Positions 36,246 through 46,630 of a stretch of 64,000 nucleotides of DNA are shown one piece after another; within the stretch, counting starts at the first letter, position 1; each line of letters begins with the position of its first letter. Where the stretch lies: positions 23,787,953-23,851,952 of the forward strand of contig CM033408.1 of assembly GCA_019426215.1 (NCBI GenBank). Reading direction: 5' to 3'. The stretch comes from Buddleja alternifolia (Eukaryota > Streptophyta > Magnoliopsida > Lamiales > Scrophulariaceae). The notes under the pieces were generated by a model. It ran no database searches. It saw only the letters and a program-made list of their open reading frames with translations, and had not been told where the DNA came from. The position numbers and the translations under genes are program-made.

Positions 36246-38867
36246 TCTGAAATATGCTTGAATGGAGGTGAAAATGTTAAAGTTGGAAAATCAAAATGTT
36301 AGCAAAATTAAGGACAAAAAAATCTACACTCATGCAATTGACTTTATTGCCCTTAAGCCCATATAATCAACATGTTAATTTGTGGGTTTTTTTACTAGGT
36401 TTTTCATATATATGGGTTAATTACACTAACTATCCCTATTATATGTTGTATTTGTAGTATAGCCCACTTATTTTGAGCACATAGCAGACACTCCTCATAT
36501 AATTGCCCCATTCAATTAGAAAATGAAAGTAAATTGCTGAAATCATCAAAGAATATTTTTTAATTTCCTTGCCCTTACCTCAGTCACCCATTTTTCTTTG
36601 ACCAAAAAACCTGAGGAGGTGAATGTAATTTTTCCAATTAAAGAGAATGCAACTGTAATTTTCAATCTAAAAATATGATGTCCATATTTTTCATACATGC
36701 AGTATTCGTACTTTTCTTTGCACGTGATAATCATAATATGTATGCGATATTCTTTATCTAATAAATCACTACCCCTGTCTCATTTGAGTTTTCTTACTAC
36801 AATTTTAAGAGCTATGATTGTAAGATTTTTTATTTTATTTTACACCAATTTTCTCAATCATTTTTTAAATTTCATTTTTTCCCTTATTTCTATCCTTCTA
36901 TTAAAATTATGTACTTCTAAAGTATTTTCTCTTCATAATTAAGAATAATGCTTAAGAAACTCTCCTAAAATATCTCTACTTAACTTTCTATAGAAATCAT
37001 TTCAAGATAGGCATAGTTGCACATCTACGTTTCATCAAATGTGTATTGCTTTGTGTATACAATCATGTCGATACATTAAACTAAATTAAATTAGTTGAGT
37101 AGCGAATATGGGATGGAAATACAAAAATCTCATTCCAAAGATATTTGCTAGCGAGTGAACTTAGTAAGAACTATTTGATTTCCACATAGAGGAGATCTTA
37201 ATAAAATTCAGTTACTCTTCTTGATTCGTAAAAAAGTATTAGACTAGTGAAAAATTAACTTACAAAAATCATACTAGGGAACTTTAGTGCTGACAATTGG
37301 AGAAAAATGGGGTTCTGTAGTCATTGTTAGTGCTGACAATTGGGGAAAGAGTGATGTTATGTAGTCATTGTCAAAATTAGGTTGAGTTCATAAATAGTGA
37401 TTTATAGATGAAATCGTAGTGGGATCTCTATTCTCTTTGTAATTTATATGATTTAGAGTGCATGATTTGACTGTTGATATGGCTTTGTCTATATATGATG
37501 TAACTGGAAAAATAGTTAGGGGTCTATTATACTATTAAACATGATCCCACCCTTTATATCTCTTGTTACAAAGAAACACTTTAAATTATATATATTTCAA
37601 ATTAAACTATTAAGTTCATTCATATGGTCTCATTTATTCGCATTGCTGAAGGAAAACCAAACAAACTATGCGTGTTTCCACACTGTTTTAGAGAAATTTG
37701 AACTATTAAGTTCAAATGTCATGCATGTACAGTTTTTAATGGCAAAACAATCCTTTTAGGTGAGGATCTTTGTGCAAAATTGCTTTGCCTTTAAATTAGT
37801 AATTTTCCTCTAGGAAACCATATCTTACAAACATGTGGCATACGTTAAAAAAATAGATCAACCTGTTTTTATGTAAAAGTTAAACATCTTCCAAATAAAC
37901 TCATTTGCTCTCTAAGATGTCTTTTTAGGGTTCTTCATTTCTTCCAAATTGAAAACACTTCAACACCTAATTAATCCCCAAAATGTTAAAAGAATTGAAT
38001 AATTTATTCGTATCTCTCTAATTTCGAAATATATCTTGATTGTAATAAAAAAGATATAAATAATCAAACAAATAAATTAACAGCACTGAAAATTCACTTG
38101 AGAGAGAAAACATATCAGTAAAATTAGTGGATCAAGAATGAATTTGCAAGTCAAAAGATTTTTTTGTCACCCGGGACTTTCTTATACTACTTTGCATGTG
38201 ATAATGTATAACATTTATTTTACGATTTGTGTATCAATATTGAATTTGCATATCCACATTTTTCACATGTGCATTGCACGTGATAATATATAACATGTTT
38301 GCTGTAATTTTTTTTTAACTTAGGCACATTTATATTTTCTTGTAAAGTTTCCTGATTTATTTTCGTATATTTTACACCAATTTCTGTATCTATATGTCGT
38401 CAAATTTGCTTCTTTATTTCATTCATTCAGTTCTAACCTTGGACTATAAATTTGTCTCTTTAAAATATATTGTTCCGAAAAAAATTCAAAAAAAACATTA
38501 TCAAATTAAATTATCTATGTTAGTTGCATACATCTCCTTTACTTTGTTCTTTTTTTCTCCCCAAAGAAGCATTTATTGTGTTGCAGTTAAATTTATTACA
38601 CATTGAGCACATATGTGGTGAACTTAGTAAAAACTAGTCGATTTCCATACATGGAGATCTTAACAAAAATCAGTTACTTTTCTTGATTCGCAAAACTAAT
38701 CAAACTAGTGAATAATTGAAGGATAAAAATCACACAAGTACATTTTAATGCTGACAATTGGAGAAATTGTGGAGGTCTGTAGCCATTGTTAAAATTAGGA
38801 TGAGTTCAGAAATAGTGAATTATGGATGAAATCGTATGTGGGATCTTTGCTTTCTTTCACTACTACA

Positions 38868-39035
38868 GAAATGACCTATTACAGCGGTTTTTTTGGACCT
38901 ATTACAACGGTTTAGAACCGCTGTAATAGGTACCGCTGTAATAGGTTCCAGGCCTATTACAGCGGTTAAAAACCGCTGTAGTAGGTACCCTATTACAGCG
39001 GTTTTTTTTGTAACCCCTGTAATAGGGGGCTGTAA
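38868..39035. repeat. Left CACTA subterminal repeats
   Basis: Several direct and inverted copies of 'cctattacagcggtttttt' and its complement 'aaccgctgtaataggt'. Adjacent opposite copies form potential hairpins. These are the expected transposase-binding motifs. Confidence 0.9.
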
Positions 39036-39458
39036 ATTTTTATTTTATTTTTTACCTAAATTTCATGTCCAACCTAAATTCTTGAAGGAGCAAAACTTGT
39101 TTTAATCAAATCATGAACTTTAATTTAAGGAACAACTGGAATTTCATGTCCAACCTAAATTTCATGTCCAACCTAAATTCTTGAAGGAGCAAAACTTGTT
39201 TTAATCAAATCATGAACTTTAATTTAAGGAACAACTGGAAAGCCAAAAAGTTATAATCAAAAGAACCTACAAAAAAAATTAGCTCATCCTGTTCAGGGAT
39301 AAGATCAAGAATAAAAATGCAATAAACCTGAATACATATGTTTCCATGAAATTTCTTGTCTCCAAAATAAGTGTGTCAATGTTAGGAAAATCTTTGTTGC
39401 CACCATACAAAGATATATAAACATCTTAAACAATATTTAAAAATGATTACACATGCTC

Positions 39459-39680
39459 TTATGTGAAATACACAAGGCGTAAAATCATTTTATGTCTCAG
39501 AAAGATAAATAATGAAAACATCATTAGGCCAATCAAACAAATGGACAAAATTGCATCACGAGGTTGATAAGCTACAAGAGAATGAAGATCCATTGCAGAA
39601 ATGGTCTCAGAAAGTGTCTGGGGACAAGCGTAGAACAAATGCTTTCTTTCAGCCAGTTCTTCAGCCAGAAATTTAACACA
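39459..39680 (-). pseudogene. Unrecognised terminal exon inside CACTA
   Basis: A splice acceptor 'tctcttttgcag' precedes an open stretch from 39680 to a TAA at 39459. It encodes CVKFLAEELAERKHLFYACP, then a hydrophobic tail (ILSICLIGLMMFSLFIFL) that could span a membrane. Further acceptor-like exons lie at 39948-40100. I do not recognise the protein; it may be the 3' part of the same captured gene as 40572-41986 or a separate capture. Confidence 0.35.
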
Positions 39681-40571
39681 CTGCAAAAGAGAATTCAGTA
39701 ACTAATCTGTAAATTGTACATTGTGTGATCAAACCAAGATTGGACAGTTCACTGAATTCATATACTAGAAAAATAATAGAGCGAGCAAGATAAATAAGAT
39801 TATAATAAATTAAAGTCAACAGGACAGGATTTAAGTCTTGATCATCTTGTTTTGGACAGAAGCTTATGAATTTACGAGTTAAGACAAAGATGAAAACTGA
39901 AATTACCAAGTATTTTTTCTTCCTAAAACATAATTCTAGCTGCAAAATCAAAGAGGTGAAACAAATAAGAGATTCAAATGCACTATTGGAATTTCAAGAT
40001 AATGAAACAAACTCCGTAAGAAAATGAATCTTTCTTTTGCATCGTGAATATGATTAATTCCCTTTGAACTCAAGATTATTGACCTGCACCACAAAAGAAT
40101 AATGCAAAACAAAAAACATATACACTCCTGAATCAAATCGTTGAACAATTTATTGAATTTAACCTCTTGGGAAGAGCAGGATCAGAGTTGCATTCATATC
40201 GACAAATTTGCATACAGCTCAAGTTACTACTGCCTTTCATATCCTTCATACACACAACTACTATTTCCTCCCTGACCACCATGTAAGTTAAATTTCATAC
40301 AATTACATGATTATTATAAATCTTGAACATTATGATTTTCAGATAATCTTATAAATAAAGACTAGCCTTTGTTCATAGCCTTCATTGGTAGTCTTTTATC
40401 GTTGATTCATTGCAAAGTCTCGTGACAAAGATTCCAAACCACTAGTAAATCAAATAACCATTCATATATGTCTCTTATCAAACATCAATGTAACATGTTC
40501 AAGCTCTCATACAAATAAAAAAACATAACAAGAAAAAGGAATCAACACTTGGATAAAACAGAAACATACCA

Positions 40572-41986
40572 TTACAAATGAGGATGCTGTTTGATTCTCT
40601 TCTTCTCGTTCCTTCTCTGCTTACTTCCCTCATTTGGCTGGTTAGGAAGTATAGGTTCCCCAGGCACACATTTCACCCACGCATATGGACCTAACAATTT
40701 TTTCCACAACAAATCATCAACTCCAATTCTCTTCCACTCCTCAAATAATTGAAAACAAAGCATTACGAATTTAAAATCAACATATTCAGAAAAATGTCAA
40801 CTCCAATTCACTATTTGAATAGTTTCTAAGCAAAAATCAATGTAACCGGTCGTATTTATCCAACCAAAACATAACATCATAATATCAATTTTGTTCGTGA
40901 TTGAGCTTCGCCACTCAGAAAAACCACAACACTCATAATTTCTCAGTCATTTAAATGAATAATGAACTCCAACACCAAATCAAAAAGAAAACTCTAATCA
41001 CAAATGCAACATCACTTAATTAATAAAACAGACAACACAAAATCAGTAACCTTAACTATGCACACCGATACATATACGGATAACTTACTTCCGAGAGTAG
41101 GCGATTCTTAGGAAGCAGTTTGGCCACCTCTGCTAGAAGCACAACATGCCTGAAAACGTACAAATCCACAAAAAGCGTTCGATAAATTTCCTCAACGAAA
41201 CAAAAACCGTAAACAAAATTGGACAAAAAATAATAATCAGATAATTCTGAAAGCCACAGAATAGTCTCAAATACATGCTTCTACAACCGCCTATTCCGAA
41301 ATCTCATCTAATCGAAGAAAAATAAACGACTTCCAAACATTGTAGCTACATACACATTCTCAACTCAATTTTACGCAGGTCATATGAAACTCGAGATACA
41401 GCCTATCATCCAACAATTCCATTTCTACCATGCATTAGCACATAGGACCCCAAATTATAGCAAACTTCACAATTTTACACATTCAGAACTTAATTTCCAA
41501 TACTCATCCTCATATTATCGAAATGATTTCGTCTTTCTCTTCCAAATAAAGTTTCTAATGTCTAATTAAACTAAATCTACAAAATTCTCGACCTTTTATC
41601 AACATTCGTGCACTTTACTATATAATACACCGAAAACTTTCAACCAAAACACAAAGTTAAGCACAAATCTGCAATTCAAAAATAGGCCTACACATTCACA
41701 GGTTTCAAAAATTATCCAAAATTTGCAATAAAACCTAAATCAATATCACGAATGCGAGTAAATCTGCATATAAATTGACTTTCTGTAAAAGATAAACCAT
41801 TAAACTATCATTCAGCATTAAATTAAGGACAACAAAAATGTATTTATTAAAACAAAAATTGAAGATAAATGAGAGCGAAACATACCTTTGTTGACGAACG
41901 GCGAGGAATTGAAGGGTTTCTGCAAGTTTCGGCGGTGGCGAAAGCAGCAGCTCCGGCCGGCGGAACTTCCGACCACGTTAACAGAT
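40572..41986 (-). pseudogene. CKS1-like gene fragment captured by CACTA
   Basis: Three putative exons. The middle one (41089-41149, 61 bp) is bounded by 'tttcag' and 'GTAAGT' and encodes RHVVLLAEVAKLLPKNRLLSE, spliced in frame to the next. This matches the core of plant cyclin-dependent kinase regulatory subunit CKS1 (RHVVLPPEVAKLLPKNR.LSE). The third (40572-40739) begins EWKRIGV, as CKS1 has EWRAIGV, then diverges (DDLLWKKLLGPYAWVKCV) to a Lys/Arg-rich C-terminus. The first (41886 to about 41986) ends LAETLQFLAVRQQ with a GTATG donor; its frame has a stop upstream and no ATG. CKS1 binds CDK-cyclin complexes in the nucleus. Homology of the middle exon is convincing; the chimera's function, if any, is unknown. 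Confidence 0.65.
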
Positions 41987-41999
41987 CTGAAGTGTTAGT

Positions 42000-42240
42000 G
42001 TGACGGCAGAGAGCGCGGCTGGTGGTGGTCGTGGAAGGAGGAGAGCGTGGCGGCAGTACACAGTGGAGGTAATGTCGGCGGCGGTAAACGACGACGTTGG
42101 TGATGGTGGCGGCGTTGGTGGTGGTAGTGAGAGAGAGAGAGGAGCTAGAGAGAGATGAAATGAAAGGGGTGGTGGTAGTGAGAGAGAGAGACGAGCTATA
42201 GAGAGAGATGAAATGGAGTGGGGGGTTGGGTTTATTTTTA
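42000..42240. other. GC-rich and GAGA-rich block inside CACTA
   Basis: GTG/GGC triplets at 42010-42130 followed by two copies of a GAGAGAGA...GATGAAATG segment. On the minus strand it would be the CT-rich leader of the captured transcript. The layout resembles 9410-9600 in the other CACTA end. Confidence 0.5.
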
Positions 42241-42249
42241 ATGACCCAT

Positions 42250-42475
42250 TAAGGCGGTTCTCATGTGAACCGCTGTAATAGGTACACACCTGTTACAACG
42301 ATTTTTTTGAAAACCGCTGTAATAGGCTTATTACACTAAACTATTACAGCGGTTCACAAAAAAACCGCTGTAATAGGTTCTCTATTACAGCGGTTAGTTG
42401 CGAACCGCTGTAATAGGGGCCTCCGTTCGACGGTTTTGGCAAAACCGCTGTAATAGGTGTGCTGTAATAGTGTAT
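42250..42475. repeat. Right CACTA subterminal repeats
   Basis: At least seven copies, alternating in orientation, of the 'ctattacagcggttttg' motif. They mirror the left array and include perfect hairpins such as around 42345-42420. Confidence 0.9.
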
Positions 42476-42656
42476 TTTTGTAGTAGTGTTTGTAATTTAG
42501 CTGTGTTTATGATTTAGAGTGCAGGATTTGACTGTGGTATTGTTTTATCTATTTACGTAACTGCATAAATATTTAGCGATGTGTTGTAATATCAATAATA
42601 AACTCACCCTTCATCTCCCTAGTTACTAAGACATTGGATTACTTATGATTCGTATC

Positions 42657-42840
42657 TGTACTGATCCCACATCGGGAAATAGACGAAAAATGGAATAGTT
42701 TATAAAGAGAATCCTAGGATTCAAATGTAACAATGGATATTCATTTTGGGCCGTACTTCAAATGCCCAACTCAAATTTACACTCAATGGGTTCGATGGGA
42801 CTTCTCTGGTCCAATGGGCTCGTGGGCTTGGGGTGTGACA
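42657..42840 (+). mobile_element. TRIM solo LTR (184 bp)
   Basis: It starts TGTACTGATCCCACATCGGG and ends TTGGGGTGTGACA, the same 184-bp length as the LTRs of the full TRIM at 52285. GTATC (42652-42656) and ATATC (42841-42845) are the TSD with one change. The surrounding array position is the same as for the full TRIM. Confidence 0.92.
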
Positions 42841-43068
42841 ATATCAGACTATTGCGTTCAATCATATGGTTTCTTTCATTATATCATAAGATGGTACATA
42901 CATGATTTTTATTATCTAATTGGCATAACACATCCGAGAGTATTCTATACCTTGAGAAATATTTTTTTGGCGTCAAACCAACTTAGGGCACACAAGCTTA
43001 GAAAAGTAATATTAGAGATATAAAAACAAAATAAGGAGCAATAAGCATATAATTTAACATGAGCATAC

Positions 43069-44050
43069 CAACATATTCTGAAGCATTTATGTCCCTTTGG
43101 CCAACTTGAAGACCACCATGAATATAAAATAATGTTTTGAAAATCTGCCAAAAACTACAAAATTAAATTTTCTCCAACAATGTTGACCTCCTAGACAAGC
43201 GTCATGTATGTTTATTTAAAAATAGTAATCATAGGCTCATGCAGCACAAAAGAGTGTAAGATTCCTATAAGTGATAATAACATAATAGAATAAAAACGAT
43301 AACGTGTGACATAGTTCCAAGTAATTTTAAATTTATCGACTCATAAATATTATCATAAAATGGAAGAAAGTATTGCAACAAAAGAATTCGATGTTAATGA
43401 AGAACGAGCATTAGATGCTAATTTCAAAACAAAGTTAACACACTTCAACATGGATGAGCGCAAAAGCCACAATCTAAGCCATGATTTATATTGTTGTTTT
43501 GCAACCGAGGAAACGTGGTACCTTTAGCATCCACGAGAAGCTTATCAAAATCACTACCATGATGACTAGACCATGTACAATGCTAAGATATGTATTCGAA
43601 ATAAAAATATTTGGCAAGTGTACAACTTCGCATAAAGCAATTGGCGTCCTCTGGTTCAACTTATTATAGTGTTTGATAACACGATGAACCATTTCACGTA
43701 CATACTCAAAGACTAGATTGATGTAAAGATCATCCTTTTCGGTTGTTGAAAAAAGCAATGCTTGTAGGATTCAACATTTGGATGGTCAAGAAGACACATT
43801 GTTTGTAACTCCCGGTTCATGCATCTATTGTCGTGAAGAATCTTCTTTATTGCAACTGTCTCACCAGTCTTTAAGTATTTTTTCTGGATAACGTAAAGAG
43901 ATTCAAATAACTTAAGTTGATTAGTGATCCCATTACAATATGCATAATATAGAAGTATCATGAACTTTCAATCTAAACCAAGAAAAAAATTACCTATAAG
44001 ACTGCTCAAAAAGATCCTTGCCCAACAATAAGTTTAGATAGGTAAATAAT
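43069..44050 (-). pseudogene. SHAGGY/GSK3 kinase fragment, copy k4
   Basis: Lys exon 43611-43883 encodes [45 protein letters not shown] and [10 protein letters not shown] with small frame changes; its donor is mutated (CAG to CAA). The HRD exon (43069-43145) carries the shared +1 insertion. The glycine-loop exon is at about 43985-44050. It is very similar to copy k6. Confidence 0.86.
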
Positions 44051-44226
44051 TCTCTGAAATATGCTTGAATGGGGGGGAAAATGTTAAAGTTGGCGAATAA
44101 AAATATTAACAAAATGAAGGACATGAAAATCTAATTACACTCATGCCATTGAATTTACATCATTTAAGCCCATAAAATCCACATGTTTATTTGTGGGTTT
44201 TTTCACTGGGTTTTTCATTTATATAT

Positions 44227-46630
44227 GGGTTAATTACACTAACTATCCCTATTATATAATGTGTTTACAGTATAACCGGCAAATTTTGAGCACATAATAG
44301 ACACCCCTCATATAATCACCCCATTCAATTAGAAAACGATAGTAAATTGCTGAAATCATCAAAGCATATTTTTTAATTTCCTTGCCCTTACCTTGGTCAC
44401 CCATTTTTCTTTGACCAAAAAACCTGAGGAGGTGAATGTAAATTTTCAAATTAAAGAGAATGCATATGTAATTCTCAATCTATAAATTAATGTAATAAGA
44501 TTGTAGATGGATGTCCATATTTTTCTCACGTGCGGTATTCGTGCTTTTCTATGCATGTGAAAATCATAATATGTATGCGATATTCTTTATCTAATAAATC
44601 ACAACCCGTGTCTCATTTGTGTTTTCCTACTACAATTTTAAGAGCTATAGTTGTCAGATTTTGTTTTTATTTTACACAAATTTTCTCAATCATTTTTTAA
44701 ATTGCAATTTTTTCCTTATTTCAGTCCTTCTATTAAAATTATGTACTTCTAAAGTATTTTCTCTTCCAAAGAATAATGCTTAAGAAACTCTCCTAAAATA
44801 TCTTCTATAGAAATCATTTCAAGATAGGCATAGTTGCACGTCTACATTTCATCACATATGTATTGCTTTGTGCATACAATCACGTTGCTACATTACACTA
44901 AATTAAATTAGTTGAGTAGCAAATATGAGATGGAAATACAAAAATCTCATTCCAAAGATATTTGCTAGTGAGTGAACTTAGTAAAAACTATTAAATTTCC
45001 TTATAGAGGAGCTCTTAATAAAATTCAGTTACTTTTCTTGATTCGTAAAAAAATATTAGACTAGTGAAAAATTAACTAGCAAAAATCATACTAGTGAACT
45101 TTAGTGCTGACAATTGGAGAAAAAGTGGGGTTATGTAGCATTGTTAGTGCTGACAAATGGGGAAAGAGTGAGGCGATGTAGTCCTTATCAAAATTAGGAT
45201 GAGTTCAAAAATAGTGATTTATGGATGAAATCATAGTGGGATCTCTGTTCTCTATGTAATTTACTTGTACATGATTTAGAGTGCATGATTTGACTGCTAA
45301 TATGGCCTTGTCTATATATGATGTAACTACAAAAATAGTTAGGGATGTGTTTTACTATTGAACATGAACCCACCCTTTATCTCTCTGGATACAAATAAAT
45401 CCTTTAAATTAAATATATTCCATATTAAGCTATTGGTTCCATTCATATGGTCTCATTTATTCGCACTACTGAAGAAAAACAAAACAAACTATGCATGTTT
45501 CCACACTTTTGTAGAGATATTTTATTTTTTGACCTTAACATCCTAAAGTACACGGGGGGTTTGCTCCTTTTTATATATCTGCATATCCCCGCAAAATATT
45601 CTATCAGGATTCAATCAAATGTTATGCATGTACGGTTTTTAAAGGCAAAACAGTTCTTTCAGGTGAGGATCTTTGTGGAATAATTTCTTTGCCATTAAAG
45701 TAGTGATTTTTCGCTAGAAAACCATCCCGCGAACACGTGGCATACGTTAAAAAAATTAGATTACCCATTTTTATCTAAAAATTTAAACATCTTCCAAATA
45801 AACTCATTTGCTCGCTAAGACGTCTTTTTAGGGTTCTTCAATTCTTCCAAATTGAAAATACTTATTAATCCCCAAAATTTTAAAAGAATCGAATAATTTA
45901 TTCTTATCTCTCTAATTATTGAATATATCTTGATTGTAACAAAAAAAGATATAAATAATCAAACAAATAAATTAACGGCACTAAAAATTCACTTGAGAGA
46001 GAAAACAAATCAGTAAAGTTAGTGTATCAAGAATAAATTTCCATTTCAAAACAATGTTTTTTGCACTCGGAACTTTTTTATACTGATTTGCATGTGGTAA
46101 TGTATAACATTTATTTTACTATTAGTGTATTAATATTGAATTTGCATGTGCACCTTTTTCACACATGCATTGCACGTGATATTACATAACATGTTTACTG
46201 AATTAAACCGTAAGTGGGATCTCTATTTTCTTTGTAATTTAGATGTGCTTATAAGTTAGAGTGCAAGATTTGACATTTGATGTGGTCTTGTTTTATCTAT
46301 TTACGTACCTGCAGAAATATTTTGTGATGCGTTGTAGTACCAATAATAAACTCACCCTTAATCGCTCAAGTTACTAATGTGTTGTAGAAAAAAATTACCT
46401 ATAAGACTGCTCAAAAAGATCCTTGCCCAACAATAAGTTTAGCAATGGAACTAATTGTCTGAAATATGCTTGAATGGAGGGAAAATTTTAAAGTTGGCGA
46501 ATGAAAATGTTAACAAAATGAAGGACAAAGAAATCTCATTACACTCATGCAATTAACTTTACTGCACTTAAGCCCCTATAATCCACATGTTTATTAGTTG
46601 GGTTTTTCACTAGGTTTTTCATTTATAAAT
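44227..46630. repeat. Array unit U5 (2.4 kb, two deletions)
   Basis: The long module is nearly identical to 54225-56200 in U8. At about 46198 'aacatgtttactg' jumps to 'aattaaaccgtaagtggg', and at about 46383 the kinase region is deleted to the glycine-loop exon. Confidence 0.82.
46385..46450 (-). pseudogene. GSK3 glycine-loop exon remnant (U5)
   Basis: Only the first kinase exon survives ('aagatccttgcccaacaata' is the complement of the IVGQGS-coding segment). The Lys and HRD exons are deleted. Confidence 0.7.

Larger units (their letters stand above)
26769..36413. repeat. Array unit U3 (4.04 kb plus two solo LTRs)
   Basis: Distance between landmarks is 9645 bp; subtracting solo LTR 2 (2703 bp with TSD) and solo LTR 3 (2901 bp) leaves 4041 bp, matching U2. 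A run of 22 A lies at 31833-31854, and a TA run at 30667-30675. Confidence 0.85.
38858..42488. mobile_element. CACTA (En/Spm) transposon, 3631 bp, TSD TTT
   Basis: The ends are CACTACTACAGAAATGACC at 38858 and the complement of CACTACTACAAAAATACAC at 42488. TTT at 38855-38857 and 42489-42491 is the 3-bp TSD, and removing the element restores 'tttctttgtaatttag'. Subterminal repeats lie at both ends. No transposase (TNPA/TNPD) is visible, so it is non-autonomous. A strip about 39040-39240 holds a 61-bp direct repeat ('atttcatgtccaacctaaat'). The interior carries spliced host-like exons on the minus strand. Confidence 0.95.
36414..44226. repeat. Array unit U4 (3.99 kb plus CACTA and TRIM solo LTR)
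   Basis: Landmark distance 7813 bp minus CACTA (3634) and TRIM solo LTR (189) leaves about 3.99 kb. The part before the CACTA (36960-38857) matches 50105-52110 in U7 closely, including 'gtggaggtctgtagccattg', absent from other units. Confidence 0.85.

Noticed and set aside
41978..42289. 103-residue Ser/Pro/Leu-rich minus-strand ORF
   Set aside because: It is a low-complexity GAGA/GTG block plus CACTA subterminal repeat; better read as the leader of the captured transcript.
45358..45683. ORFs repeated at 55348-55694 with few differences
   Set aside because: They fall in the non-coding long module of the array and reflect recent duplication of U5/U8; other units have stops in the same place.
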